Below, piece by piece: positions 32,725-46,630 of a DNA stretch of 64,000 bases. The stretch is from Tetrahymena thermophila SB210. Lineage: Eukaryota > Ciliophora > Oligohymenophorea > Hymenostomatida > Tetrahymenidae. Position numbers and translations under genes: made by a program. Within the stretch, counting starts at the first letter, position 1; each line of letters begins with the position of its first letter. The notes below the pieces were generated by a model. It saw nothing but the letters and a program-made list of their open reading frames with translations, did not search any database and had not been told where the DNA came from. The stretch lies in assembly GCF_000189635.1 (NCBI RefSeq), contig NW_002476563.1, forward strand, positions 248,001 through 312,000. Reading direction: 5' to 3'.

Positions 32725-35115
32725 TCAATATTTTAATAATGAAGAAAATATTCTTTAGTCTATAACATCTTTCTACTCTTTTTCTTATTACTGCTTTATA
32801 AAAAATTTTTTAAAATATACTTCTTGCAATATTTAGGAATTTTATATGCAAATCTGCTTCTCAAAATAATTTAACCTAATATTATTTATTTCTTAAAAAA
32901 AATAGAATGAATGGTTTTGTAGCTTTATTTTTAATTGATATAAATAACTTACATTCATCGCTTATATTAGATTTTTTATCTAAACGTTAAAATTATTCTG
33001 TGAGAGTAACAAATTATATAGCTGCTAATTGCTCTTCGCTTAGTATCATCATAATAGCCTTTTTCAAAAAAATAATGTCTTTGTATAAATCATAAATGTC
33101 TAAGCTTTTATTGACCTCTTACTAAATGTACTTTATAAAATCACAATCTATCTCTCTCTCCTGAAAAAATTTTTTTTATTTAAATTGCCTTATTATAAAA
33201 TAGAATGATTAAATTAATAAATTTGTGTATTTTTGATATTTTACTTGAATTTAAAAATGGTATTTTTAATGATTTTTTTAAAACTATTGCTTTAAATACT
33301 TTTGAAATTTTAAAAGGCAGATTCCTTTAATATCTCCTTTTTTTAAGCTTAAGTTGAATTTTATTAGATAGAATCTCTACTATTAATATTATTAGATTAT
33401 TTTGTATTAAATAAGGATCTACTTTAGAAAATATTCACACTTTTTTACTAATTCTATATTTTTGGGCTTGATAGAAAATTCCTTTAAGAGCCGATTTATT
33501 AACAGTTATACAAATTTTTTAATTTTAATTTTTTATAATAATTAGATGGTTAATTTTGTTATTTATTATCAATTTTAATTATATCTTGGTCGTTCTATTC
33601 TTTTTACTAGTTTCTTTCAGTTTGAAAGAGAATTAATTTTTTGCTTATCGATTCTGCGTTTGGAGTGTTTATTTCATAGTTTGGCAAATCGCTATGATCT
33701 ATACTGGTCTAATTTTTTAAATTTAGAACACTTTCTTCAGTATTTTAAAAATTCTTTTTTAAGTTTATATTTAATCTATTGCTATCTATTTTTTCATTCT
33801 CTTCATTCAATTAGTCTTTCAATTTTAAATGAAATTTACCATTGTTATTGTTATTATTTTAAGAAAGATATTGGCTTTTTTCTACATAATCTCTAAGTTT
33901 CGTTGGAAAATCAGGCACAATAATGTCTTTTTTAATACAATCTTCTTAGACTTCATCTACCACTTCCACTTCATCTTTTTCAGTTTTTTCAGAAATCAAA
34001 GAAAAAATATTTTCTTAGTTTTTAATAAGATTATTATGGATTATGATTTTTCTATAGTTATCTTAATAAAGATTTTGAAGCATTAGCATAAAGAAGTCTT
34101 ATTTTATTAACTTATAACTGTAAAATTTACCCAAAATTCTAAATATAACTATCAATCCAGCCACAGCATTTATAAGTGCTAAAATTTCTGTAATTGTTGG
34201 ATATTAAATTTCAAATTATTAAACAATTTCATCCATTAGTATTATTTATTTACTATATGGGCCTACTCCTGATTCTAATGAAGAAATTCTATCAAAATTT
34301 TAAGTTGTTAGAGTATATTAAATAGGAGAAGTGTAAGTTTATCTCTACTAAAAAAGGAGACCTGAGTCTACATTAGTATCTTATTTTTACGCGCTGAGAG
34401 AATTAAGTACAAATTAAGCAGAGGATACATAATTATATAAGTTTCTGTAATTAGTTTGCATTTTTCTTGAAGTTGTATTGTATTACTATGTTTTGAGTTT
34501 CAGCTAAAAATATGCTTAATTTCCATCTATAATATTATCAATATCATTTTAGGCTGGGCAGTTATTAGGTACAGTTGTTTTTGTTTAGTCTTGATCATTG
34601 CAGCCATACAAACTAATGAAAAGAGAAGAATAAACTTGATTATTATCACTATTATCAAGCAAAAAAGTATAATTACTTACATTAGAAAAATCAATGCATA
34701 TAAAACCTTATAATTAAGGTGTAGTGCATTAAAATGTATCGAGATTGATAACATTGTAAATATTATTTTTAGGATCTTAATAGTAAAGTTAAACAACATA
34801 AATAAGATATGTCTGATTCAAAGATTGTTAATATTAATCTATACTCATTGAGAAGTTATACATAAACTAAAACCCAACTAAATCATTATCGAAAGGTACT
34901 TCTATCCTATCATTTTTAATGAAGCTTTAAGATTAAAATTTAGGGTTTATTTAGTTGCTAAAAGTGAGATAAAATAAGTAAATAGCATAAGAAAGTGTCG
35001 TAGTAACAGCTAAAAAGGATAGGATTAATCCTACAATAGTGTTTCTTTTAAAATGCTTGGGCCCTATATTAAATTAAAACTCTGAAGAGAATAAATCTAA
35101 ACTTTCAATATTCAT
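32725..35115 (-). CDS. Two-pass membrane protein, array copy B4 (subfamily B)
   Basis: Exons are 35115-33245, 33188-32953 and 32891-32725, giving 757 aa, each exon the same length as in B3. The scattered differences from B3 lie in the loop before TM2 and in the distal tail, while the cysteine blocks and the tail motif are unchanged. Because a ~2.6 kb block with the zinc-finger gene lies between them, B3 and B4 are not a simple adjacent tandem pair. The plus-strand frames at 33660-34086 repeat the antisense shadows seen over B3. Confidence 0.9.
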
Positions 35116-36412
35116 TGTTTTTTATAGTGATAAAATGCACAGCTATCTCTACTCCTAGAGGATTTTATTTGCTTTTTGCTTCTACTTTTTATTTATTTTT
35201 ATGTACTATTAAATAAATTATTCTTAATTCAAGACTGGTTTAGCTAAAATTTGCAATTGAAATAAACCTAAAAATAGAAATTTACCTTTGATTTTTCTCA
35301 CTAAAATTTATTAATTTTTATTTCTTTATTTAATTTAATTCATAATTATTTGTAGCTTGAATTTTTTCTAAATTAAATAATATTTTGTTAAAATTCCGCA
35401 CAAACTAACTACACTAACTGCTTTTTAAAGTAGGAAAATAATTTTTTAGCAAAAATACAAAAATTAGAAAAATGAAAATGAAAAGTAATTAAAAAATTTT
35501 GTTAGAATTATTAAATATTTTTATTATTAGCCTTATCCTTTTTTTCATAGTTGAAATTGGACCGTAATCAGCACAAATAATTATCTTGGTTATTTATTTA
35601 ATTTTGATTATTTATCAAATATAACTTCCCTTAAAATATATTAATTTACTATTATTAGAAACTTGTAAAAAGTTTTCCAAAAGTTATAAATAACATAGAA
35701 TAATAATTTATTTAACTACATAAGAAAATTGTTTAAAAATTTTTTCAAAAACATATTTTTATTAGATATTCACAGTAAGTAATAAATAATTTTAATATTT
35801 TTTATTTACTAAACTTAATCATGATAAAATTATGTTTATTTTCAGATGATGAGCTAATTTATTTTGGATTCTTTCAGATTCTATTTTATTAAGTATTTTT
35901 TATTTAAGGCCTATTTTTAAAAAACTGAAATATTGTTTTAGATTAATTAGTCCAAAATATTCTACAAATGAAATTTATTTTAATAGTCTAAACCAAATAG
36001 GTAAAATTAACTTCATGGATTAAGTTAAATTTTTTTCAAAATAATTTATTTTATTGTAAATCCTCCTTTTTTTCATCCACTCAAATATTTACACTTAAAA
36101 ATTTTTTGATTAAAATTTTCCCTGAAGACCTTATATTTTTATTATAAAATGCGGGGAAAATATCGATCTCTATTGTATTTAAAAGCTTCGTTTTATTAAG
36201 TACCTGATTAGCTTATTCTAGCAATCTTGAAAATTGATAACTGAAATAAAATAATATTTGAAAATTTAAAAATATAAATTAATAAGTTATATAGAGCGAA
36301 ATATTAAATATAAACATTTAACTTATAATATTTTAATAAAAAATTGATATTATTTAATCTATAACAATTGTTAATGATGGATAAATAAAATTATAGTGCA
36401 AAATATTTAGCA
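35116..36412. other. Array spacer B4/B5
   Basis: Up to about 36113 this is the near-identical partner of the B3 5' flank. After a junction near 36114 (CCCTGAAGACC) it becomes the 3' flank of B5, with the recurrent AGCTTATTCTAGCAATCTTG element at about 36185-36255. No gene is seen. Confidence 0.65.
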
Positions 36413-38831
36413 TCAATATTTTAATAAAGAAGAATATATTCTTTAATCTATAGCATCTTGTTATATTTCTTATTACTATTTTATGAAAAATCTTTTTAGA
36501 TATTCTTCTTGCAATAACTAAGAATTTAATATGCAAACCTGCTTCTCAAAATAATTTAATCTTCTTTTGTTTATTTCTTAAAAAAAATAAAGTGATTTTA
36601 CTTTTCCTTTAAAATATAAAAATAACTTACATTCAGAATTTATATTAGATTTTTTATCAAAACTTTAAAATTATTCAGTGAGAGTTACAAATTATATAGC
36701 TGCTAATTACTCCTCGCTTAATATCATCATAATAGCCTTTTTCAAAAAAATAATATCTTTGTATAAATCATAAATGTTTAAATTCCTATCGACCTCTTAC
36801 TCAATGTACTTTATAAAACCGTATTCTATCCCTTTCTACTTGAAAAATGTTTTAGACTTAAATTACCTTTTTTTTTTAATAAAATGATTAAATTAATAAA
36901 TTTGAGAATTTTTTGAATCTTTACTTGAATTTAAAAAAGGTATTTTTTATGATTTTTTTAAAACTATTGTTTTAAATATTTTTTAAATGTAAATAATCAT
37001 TTTCCTTCAATATCTCCTTTTTTTATCCTTGAGTTAAATTTTATTAGATAGATTCTTTATTACTAATATTAATAGGTTATTTATTAACAAATAAGGACCT
37101 ACTTTAGATAACACTGGCATCTTTCTACTAATATTACTTTCTTGGGCTTGATAGAAATTACTTTTGAGAACTAATTTATTAGCTGCTAAACTAATTGTTT
37201 ATTTTTATTTTATTTTGAGAATTTGATAGTTAATTCTATAGTTTATTATATTAACAATTTTCATTAATTTAAGTATTTTTAATTACATCTTGCTCAATTT
37301 ATTCTTTTTACTAATTTTTTTCAATTTGAGAGTAAATTAATTTATTATTTATTGTTGATTCTGTATTTGGAGAGTTTATTACAGAGTTAACCAGATCGTT
37401 ATTATTTATACTATTCTAATTTTTTATATTCAGCATATTTTCTTCATTGTTTTAAAAATTCTTTATTAAGTCTATATTTAATTTCTAGTTATTTACTTTT
37501 TCATTTTGTATGTTTAATTATTCATTAAATTTTACATGAAATTAACAACTATTATTATTATTATTATTATTACGATTTAAAGTTAGATTTTGACTTTTTT
37601 GAACATCCTCTCTAAGTTTTGTTGAAAATTCAGGAACAATAATGTCTTTTTTTATACAATTTTCTTAGACTTCATCTACATCTTCTTCTTTATCAGTTCT
37701 TTCAGTGGAAATCAAACAAGAAATATTTTCTTACTTTTTAATAAGATTATTATGGATCATGATTTTTCTATATTTATCTTAGTAAAGATTTTGAAGCAAG
37801 AGCATAAAGAAGTCTTATTTTATTAATTTTTAACTGTAAAATTTGCCCAAAATTCTAAATACAACGATTAATCCAGCAACAGCATTTACAAGTGCCAAAA
37901 TTTCTGTAATCGTTGGATATTAAAATTAAAATTTTTAAACTATTTCATCCATTAGTAATATTTATTTACTATATGGGCCTAATCCTTATGTCAATGAGGA
38001 ATTTCTATCAAAATTTTAAGTTGTTAGAGTATATTAAATAGGAGAAGAATAAGTTTATCTCTACTAAAAAAGGAGACCTAAGTCTACCTGAGTATCTTAT
38101 TTTTATGTGCTCAGAGAATTAAGTACAAATTAAGGAGAGAATACATAATTATAAATGTTTCTGTAATTAATTTACATTTCTTTTGAAGTTGTATTGTATT
38201 ACTAAGTTTTGAGTTTTAGCTAAAAATATGCTTATTATCCATCTATAATATTATTAATATCCTTTTGGGATGGACAATTATCAGGTACAGTTGTTTTTAC
38301 TAAGTCTTAATCTCTGCAGCCATACAAATGAATGTAAATAGAAGAATAAATTTGATTATTTTTACTATTATCAAGCAAAAAAGTATAGTTACCTAGATTA
38401 GAAAAATCAATACATGTAAAACCTTATAATTAAGGTGCTGTGCATTAAAAAGTATTGAGATTGATAGTATTGTAAGTATTACTTTTAGGGTCTTAATAGT
38501 AAAATTAAACAATATAAACAAGATATGTCTTATTCAAAGATTTTTAATATTAATCTATGCTCATTGAATAATTATACATAAACTAAAACCCTATTAAATC
38601 ATTTTCGAGAGGTACTTCTATCCTATCATTTGAAATGAAGCTTTAAGATTAAAATTTTGGTCTTAATTAATTGCTAAAATTGAGATAAAATAAGTAAACA
38701 GCATAAGAAAGCGTCGTGGTAACAGCTAAAAACGACAAGATTAATCCTAAGACAGTATCTCTTTTATAATGCTTGGGCCCTATATTAAATTAAAACTCTG
38801 AAGAAAATAAATCTAAACCTTAAATATTCAT
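36413..38831 (-). CDS. Two-pass membrane protein, array copy B5 (subfamily B)
   Basis: Exons are 38831-36925, 36866-36631 and 36576-36413, giving 768 aa, the longest copy. Exon 1 is 1,907 nt and keeps phase; exon 3 is one codon shorter (164 nt). The tail carries a long Asn run (ATT trinucleotides at about 37548-37575 on the plus strand). Its version of the tail motif is IIVPEFSTKLRED, and the conserved Pro-Phe core is kept. Copies B5 to B7 resemble one another more than they do B3/B4, for example in the AKH to FGPKHYKRDTV segment before TM1. Confidence 0.87.
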
Positions 38832-39653
38832 GATTTTTTTAGTGATAAGCGTGTAGTAGCTAGCTATACTTTTATAAGTTTTTATTTGTTTTTGTCTTCT
38901 AAATTTTTATTTATTTTGTGTGTTTATTAAATTAAATATTCTTAACTCAAGGCTGGCTTAACTTAAATTTACTTTTATGAAAAATTAAAGAATAGAATAG
39001 TAAATCTATGATTTTTCTCTTTTAGATTTATTAGATTTTTTTTATCATGTAATTTATAGAATTTATAAACAAATTGAATTATAATTAAAGCTTGAATCTA
39101 ACTTTTTACTCAATTATAAACATATTCTGATAAAATCCTACTCAAGCTAACTGCATTAACTACTTTGTAATCAAGGAAAAAAATATGTTTAAGCAAAAAT
39201 ACTAAAATTAGAAAAATGAAAATGAAAAGTAATGAGTGACTTAATATCGTAGGTACTCATATAAAAGGATGATTTTTGAATAAGGACGAAAAATATTTTT
39301 CCTTATAAAAAGGTACTTCATCTTAAAAAATTTTTTTAAGTAAAACATATCAAAAACACGAATCTAATAAAGTATTTTATCAAATATTTTTTATTAAAAT
39401 AAAAATGTACTTTTTAATGTATTTTATTTACTTAAATATTTATATACTTTAAATCACATACTTATTATATTATTAAAATAAATTTAAATAAAATATTCTC
39501 AAAAAATTAAAGCTGGTAAGTGAGATGTTTAAACTGAAATCGAAATGGCCTTAATATATGAACCTTTACCGTATATATATTTATATATGCTTTAATCTTA
39601 AACACACTATTATATACAGAAAAATAAAATTATACAGTGGGTAACATTTAGCA
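38832..39653. other. Array spacer B5/B6
   Basis: B5 5' flank to about 39235, then the left arm of an inverted repeat (39241-39286), then AT-rich sequence leading to the B6 3' flank. The CTAACTTATTCTGCC element was not found here. No gene is seen. Confidence 0.6.
39241..39286 (+). repeat. Inverted repeat, left arm, flanking copy B6
   Basis: About 45 bp, TTAATATCGTAGGTACTCAT through GATGATTTTTGAATAAGG, whose complement occurs with a few mismatches at 42403-42450. The pair brackets copy B6 and its flanks. Confidence 0.7.
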
Positions 39654-42061
39654 TCAATATTTTAATAATGAAGAAAATATTCTTTAATCTATAGCATCTT
39701 GTTCTTATATTTCTTATTACTATTTTATCAAAAATTTTTTTAGATATTCTTCTTGCAATAAATAGGAATTTAATATGCAAATCTGCTTATCAAAATAATT
39801 TAGCCTGATATTGTTTATTTCTTAAAAAAATAAAATGATTTTGTTTCTATACTTTTAATTTATAAAATAACTTACATTCAATATTTATGTTAGATGTTTT
39901 GCCAAAACTTTAAAACTATTCAGTGAGAGTTACAAATTATATAGCTGCTAATTGCTCTTAGCTTAGTATCATCATAATAGCCTTTTTCAAAAAAATAATG
40001 TCTTTGTATAAATCATAAATATTTAAATTTCTATTGACCTCTTACTCAATCTATTTTATAAAACCGTATTCTATCCCCTTCTACTTAAAAAATGTTTTAG
40101 ACTTAAATTACCTTTTATTATTTAATAATATGATTAAATTAATACATTTGAGAATTTTTGAATCTTTACTTGAATTTAAAAATGGTATTTTTGATTGTAT
40201 TTTTAAATCTACTGTTTTAAATATTTTTTAAATATTAATAAGGAGATTCCTTAGATATCTCCTTTTTTTATGCTTAAGTTATATTTTGTTAGATAGATTC
40301 TTTATTGCTAATATTATTAGATTATCTTTTATTAAATAAGGACCTATTTTAGAAAACACTGGTACCTTTCTATTGATTCTATGTTTTTGGGTTTGATAGA
40401 AATTACTTTTGAGAGCTGATTTATTAGATGGTAAACTAATTATTTATTTTATTTTGAGAATTTGATAGTTAATTCTGTTATTTAATATAGCAAAAATTTT
40501 AACTAATTTAAGTATTTTTAATTACATCTAGCTCTTTTTATTTTTTTTACTAATATTTTTCAATTTGTGAGAAAATTAATTTATTGTTTATAGATTCTTC
40601 ATTTGGATAGTTTATTACAGAGTTAGTTAAATCATTATTACCTATATTGCTCTAATTTTTTAAATTTAGCATACTTTCTTCATTATTTTGCTAATTCTTT
40701 TTTAAATTTATATTTAATTTCTAGTTTTCTTTTTTTTGATTTTCTACATTTATTTATTCATTAAATTTTAAAAGAAGTTAACAATTATTATTATTATTAT
40801 TCTTATTATTTAAAGTTGGATATGGACTTTTTTCTACCTAATTTTTTGCTGGAAAGACAGGCACAATTAGGTCTTTTTTTATACAATTTTCTTATACTTC
40901 ATCTGCCACTTCTTCTTTTTCATCAGTTTTTTAAGTGGAAATCAAACAAGAAATACTTTCTTACTTTTTAATAAGATTATTATGGATCATGATTTTTCTA
41001 TATTTATCTTAGTAAAGATTTTGAAGCAAGAGCATAAAGAAGTCTTATTTTATTAAATTTTAACTGTAAAATTTGCCCAAAATTCTAAATACAACTATTA
41101 ATCCAGCAACAGCATTTACAAGTGCCAAAATTTCTGTAATTTTTGGATATTATATTTGAAATTTTTAAACAATTTCATCCATTAGTAATATTTATTTACT
41201 ATAGGGGCCTAGTCCTGATTATTAAGCAGAAATTCTATCAAAATTTTAAGTTGATAGAGTATATTAAATAGGAGAAGAGTAAGTTTATCTCTGCTAAATT
41301 AAGAGACCTAAGTCTACCTGAGTATCCTATTTTTATGTGCTCAGAGAGTTAAGTACAAATTAACCAGAGGATACATAATTATATATGTTTCTGTAATTTG
41401 TTTGGATTTCTTTTGAAGTTGTATTGTATTACTAAGTTTTGAGTTTCAGTTAAAAATATGCTTGTTATCCATCTATAACATTATTAATATCCGTTTGGGC
41501 TGGGCAATTACTAGGCACAGTTGCTTTTACTAAATCTTAATCTCTGCAACCATACAAATGAATATAAATAGAAGAATAAACTTAATTATTATTCATATTA
41601 TCAAGCAAAAATGAATAGTTACCTACTTTAGAAAAATCAATACATGTAAAACCTTATAATTAAGGTGTTGTGCATTAAAATGTATTGAGATTGATTGTAT
41701 TGTAAATTTTATTTTTAGGGTCTTAATAGTAAAGTTAAACAACATAAACAAGATATGTCTGATTCAAAGATTGTTAATATTAATCTATACTCATAGAATA
41801 ATTATACATAAACTAAAATCCAACAAGATCATCTTCGAGAGGTACTTCTATCCTACCATTTGCAATGAAGCTTTAAGACTAAAATTTTGGGTTTATTTAG
41901 TTGTTAAAATTGAGGTAAAATAAGTAAAGAGCATACGAAAGTGTTGTAGTAACAGCTAAAAATGACAATATTAATCCTAAGACAGTATCTCTTTTATAAT
42001 GTTTTGGCCCAATATTAAAATAAAACTCTGAAGAAAATAAATCTAAACCTTAAATATTCAT
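39654..42061 (-). CDS. Two-pass membrane protein, array copy B6 (subfamily B)
   Basis: Exons are 42061-40170, 40111-39876 and 39820-39654, giving 764 aa with phase kept. The usual tail motif is altered: LIVPVFPAKNQVEKS, where two codons of the KLRDY segment are missing but the VPxFP core stays. An Asn run follows it. It is the only copy enclosed by the inverted repeat at 39241-39286 and 42403-42450. A 65-codon plus frame at 40034-40231 is antisense to exons 1 and 2. Confidence 0.87.
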
Positions 42062-43460
42062 GATTTTTTTAGTGATAAATGTGTAGCAGCTAACTGTAGT
42101 TTTAGGAGTTTTTATTTTCTTTTGGCTTCAAATTTTTATTTACTTATAAAATAAAGTATTCTTAATTCAAGGTTGGCTTAATTTAAATTTGTTATTAAGA
42201 TAAATCAAAAAATAAAATAGTAAAAATCTTTGATTTTTCTTGTTTAAATTTATTCGTTTTTATTTTTTTCTTGTAATTATGCTTAATTATTTTTAAATAA
42301 AATATTAACTATTTAATAATCAAATAATTTTCAATTTAAGAAATTAGATAAAATATTAAAATTTGAATAATTTTTCAGATTTTTTATTTTAAAAATTTTA
42401 TCTCTTTATTCAAAAATCATCCTTATTGATTGAATACCTACGGTATAATATTTTAAATATACAATTTTTAATTTATAATATATTTTTATTTTATAATAAA
42501 GCATGCTTAATTATTTTAAAAGAAAATATTTATAATTAATAATCAAATAATTTTCAAATAAAGAATATTAAAAAAAATAAATAAGTAAAAAATTAAAATT
42601 CTGTAATAATTTTAAAGAATATTTTGAAATAAATAAAAGAAACTTCTAAAAATATTATCAAAATTTAAGATTTCAATCTAAAGCTTGATATTTTTAAATG
42701 TTTCTTGAAAATTATGTAAATTTTATTAATTTTATTTGATTTCAACTTCAATAAAAATAAATTAAAACAGATATTCTAATTAATTAATAAAACTTTTATA
42801 AAAATAAATAATGTAATTAAAAATTATATTTTTAAAATGGTAGTGTTAAATCAAAATTTTAGATAGTCTTTCTCGTTATCTGAATTTTCAATTACTTTTC
42901 AGGCGCATGAGAATAATCAAGTACTTCAGTTACGAAGAAAGTCATTATTTCTATTCAATCAGTTTTAAAACTTTTTAGGCGATTGAGTTGAGTCCATAGA
43001 GAAAACCAAAAGGTGTATTTACTAGCATAGGAAATAGGAATATTTAGTTTAATTACTTGAGGGGGTATTTTGAGTTTTTTATCAATAATTATGAGTTAAA
43101 TTAAATATATTTAGCTAGGAAATATAACATAAATTAATCATAATAATTAAATAAATTAAAAAGGACTTAATATTTTTTTTAATTAATTGAAAAGTAATAA
43201 ATCTTTTTTTATTTATTTAATTTAATGCAAATATTTATAAGTATCTTTTTATTAAATACTTAACTAGTTTATTCTGCCAATCTTAATTAAATAATATCAG
43301 TGAATTTAAAAATATAATAACTTAATAAAATTATTTAGAATGAAATATTAAATACCAAAATTTTACTATGAAATAAATAAAATATTTATTTATACATTTT
43401 AATCTTTAACATTTTGTTATAAATTAATAAATAAAATTAAATAATGCAAAATATTTAGCA
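42062..43460. other. Array spacer B6/B7 with an unexplained patch
   Basis: B6 5' flank to about 42300, the right inverted-repeat arm at 42403-42450, then AT-rich sequence. About 42860-43080 is less AT-rich and has two similar blocks (TTTTCAGGCGCATGAG and TTTTTAGGCGATTGAG) and a GAGGGGGTATTTTGAG end; I cannot assign it. From about 43130 the B7 3' flank begins, with CTAGTTTATTCTGCCAATCT at about 43260. Confidence 0.5.
42403..42450 (-). repeat. Inverted repeat, right arm, flanking copy B6
   Basis: CTTTATTCAAAAATCATCC through TACCTACGGTATAATATT, the mismatched complement of 39241-39286, about 3.1 kb away on the other side of B6. Confidence 0.7.
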
Positions 43461-45868
43461 TCAAGATTTTAATAATGAAGAAAATATTCTTTAATCTATA
43501 GCACCTTATTCTTATAATTCTTATTACTGTTTTATTAAAAATCTTTTTAGGTATTCTTCTTACAATAACTAGGAATTTAATATGCAAATCTGCTTCTCAA
43601 AATAATTTAACCTAATTTTGTTTATTTCTTAAAAAAAATAAAGTCATTTTTGCTACTATACTTTTAATTTATAAAAATAAATAACTTACATTCATAATTT
43701 ATATTAGATTTTTTATGAAAACTTTAAAATTATTCAGTGAGAGTTACAAATTATATAGCTGCTAATTACTCTTCGCTTAACATCATCATAATAGCCTTTT
43801 TCAAAAAAATTATGTCTTTGTATAAATCATAAATATTTAAATTCCTATCGACCTCTTTCTCAATCTATTTTATAAAACCGTATTCTATCCCCTTCTACTT
43901 AAAAAATGTTTTAGACTTAAATTACCTTTTTTTATTTAATAAAATGAATAAATTAATAAATTTGTGAATTTATTTTTTGAATCTTTACTTGAATTTAAAA
44001 ATGGTATTTTTGATGGTTTATTTAAAAATATTGCTTTAAATATTTTTAAAATGTTAATAGTCATTTTCCTTCAATATCTCCTTTTTTTATCCTTGAACTA
44101 AATTTTATTAGATAGATTCTTTATTGCTAATATTATTAGGTTATATATTATTAATTTAGGAGCTAGCACTTTTATACTAATTCTACTCTCTTGGGCTTGA
44201 TAGAAATTACCTTTCAGAGTTGATTTATTAGCTGCTAAACTAATTGTTTGTTTTTATTTTATTTTGAGAATTAGATAGTTAATTATTCTATTATATATTT
44301 TAACAGCAATTTTCAAAAATTTAAGTATTTTTAATTTCATATTGCTCATTTAATTCTTTTTACTGATCTTTTTGAATTTGAGACAAAATTAATTTATGAT
44401 TTGTTGATTCTGCTGCATTTGGAGAATTTATTACAGAATTGACCAGATCTTTATTATTTATACTGTTCTAATTTTTTATATCCAACATATTTTCTTCAAT
44501 TTTTAAAAAGTTATTTTTTAAGTCTATATTTAATTTCTAGTTATCTATTTTTTCATTTTTTATGTTTATTTAGTCATTAAATTTTAAATGAAATTAGCAA
44601 TTATTGTTATTATTTTTAATAGGATATTTATTTTTTTTGAGATAATCACTATTTTTTGTTTGAAACACAGGTACAATTAGGTCTTTTTTTATATAATTTT
44701 CTTAGACTTCATCTACCGCTTCTTCTTTTTCAGCCTTTTCAGTGGAAATTGAACAAGTAATATTTTCTTACTTTTTAATAAGATTATTATGGATCATGAT
44801 TTTTCTATATTTATCTTAGTAAAGATTTTGAAGCAAGAGCATAAAAAAGTCTTATTTTATTAAATTTTAACTGTAAAATTTCCCCACAATTCTTAATACA
44901 ACTATTACTCCAGCTACAGCATTTACAAGCGCCAATATTTCTGTAATTGTTGGATATTAAAATTGGAATTTTTAAACAATTTCATCCATTAGTATTATTT
45001 ATTTGCTATATGGGCCTAATCCTGATGTTAATGCTGAAATTCTGTCAAAATTTTAAGTTGTTAGAGTGTATTAAATAGGAGAAGAATAATATTATCTCTG
45101 CTAAATAAGGAGACCTAAGTCTACCTGAGTTTCTTATTTTTAAGTGCTCAGAGAGTTAAGTACAAATTAAGAAGATGATACATAATTATATATGTTTCTG
45201 TAAGTAGTTTGGATTTGCTTTGAAGTTGTATTATATTACTAAGTTTTGAGTTTCAGCTAAAAATATGCTTATTTTCCATCTATAACATTATTAATATCAT
45301 TTTGGGCTGGGCAATTATGAGGTATAGTTGTTTTTACTAAGTCTTAATCTCTGCAACCATATAAATGTATGTAAATAGAAGAATAAACTTGATTATTATT
45401 ACTATTATCAAGTAAAAAAGTATAGTTATTTGCTTTAGAAAAATCAATGCATGTAAAACCTTATAATTAAGGTGAAGTGCATTAAAATGTATTGAGATTG
45501 ATAGTATTGTAAGTATTATTTTTAGGGTCTTAATAGTAAAGTTAAACAACATAAACAAGATATGTCTGATTCAAAGTTTGTTAATATTAATCTATGCTCG
45601 TTGAATAATTATACATAAACTAAAATGCAACTAAATCATCTTCGAGAGGTACTTCTATCCTATCATTCGTAATAAAGCTTTAAGATTAAAATTTTGGGCT
45701 TAATTAGTTGCTAAAATTGAGATAAAATAAGTAAATCGCATAAGAAAGAGTGGTTGTAACAGCTAAAAAAGACAAGATAAATCCTAAGACAGTATCTCTT
45801 TTATAATGCTTTGGCCCTATATTAAAATAAAACTCTGAAGAAAATAAATCTAAACCTTAAATACTCAT
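43461..45868 (-). CDS. Two-pass membrane protein, array copy B7 (subfamily B)
   Basis: Exons are 45868-43989, 43925-43690 and 43627-43461, giving 760 aa with phase kept. Start MSIQGLDLFSSEF. The tail motif is the most diverged among intact B genes (LIVPVFQTKNSDYLKK): the second Pro is lost, while VPVF is retained. The stop lies in a KS-TGA context rather than the KY-TGA of other B copies. A minus frame at 45337-45558 lies on the same strand but in another frame of this exon and is a shadow. Confidence 0.87.
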
Positions 45869-46630
45869 TGTTTTTTTTAGTGATAAGCTTGTAGCTGCTA
45901 GCAATAGTTTTAGAGGTTTTTATTTTCTTTTCGTTTCTAAGTTTTATTTATTTTTATGTATTAATTAAATGAAATAATCTTAATTCAAGACTGGCTTACC
46001 TTAAATTTATTATTAAGATAAAAAAAAAATACAAAATGTTTGATTGTTTAGATTACATTTTTTCATGTAATTTAATTTAGAATTTATTAAAAAAAATTGA
46101 TCATAATTAAAGCTTGAATATAATTTTTACTCAATTGCAAGCATATTTTGTTAAAATCCTACCCAAGATTATTAAATTAACAGTATTTTAAGGTAGGAAA
46201 AAAATTTTTTAATCAAAAGTACTAAAATTAGAAAAATAAATGAAAAATATAAATTTCAATAATTTGATTTTATTGAGCCAATTTTAAATGCCCTGGCCAT
46301 AATAGAGAAATTAATTAAAAACTCCAAGTTACTTTTTTCTTCAAATTAATTGCTATTTTTATTTTCTTAATTTAATGTAAATATTTAAAATTTTCCTTTT
46401 AGTAATTACCTGACTAACTCATTCATTCATTCTGCAAACCTTTAAAGTTGATAACTCAAATAAAATAATATTTGTTAATTTAAAAGTATTAAATAAAAAC
46501 AATATGTAGAATGAAATATTAAATATTAGTATTTTACTAATAGAAAAAAAATATAAATTTTCTTTAATCTTTAAATCGCTATTACAGTTGGATATATAAA
46601 ATTATATTAAATAGTTTGATATATTTAACA
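45869..46630. other. Array spacer B7/B-fragment
   Basis: B7 5' flank, then from about 46240 the 3' flank of the fragment below. The CTAACTCATTCATTCATTCT variant of the repeated element is at about 46410-46470. The block from about 46290 (TGGCCATAATAGAGAAATTA) recurs near 56820 ahead of B8. Confidence 0.6.
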
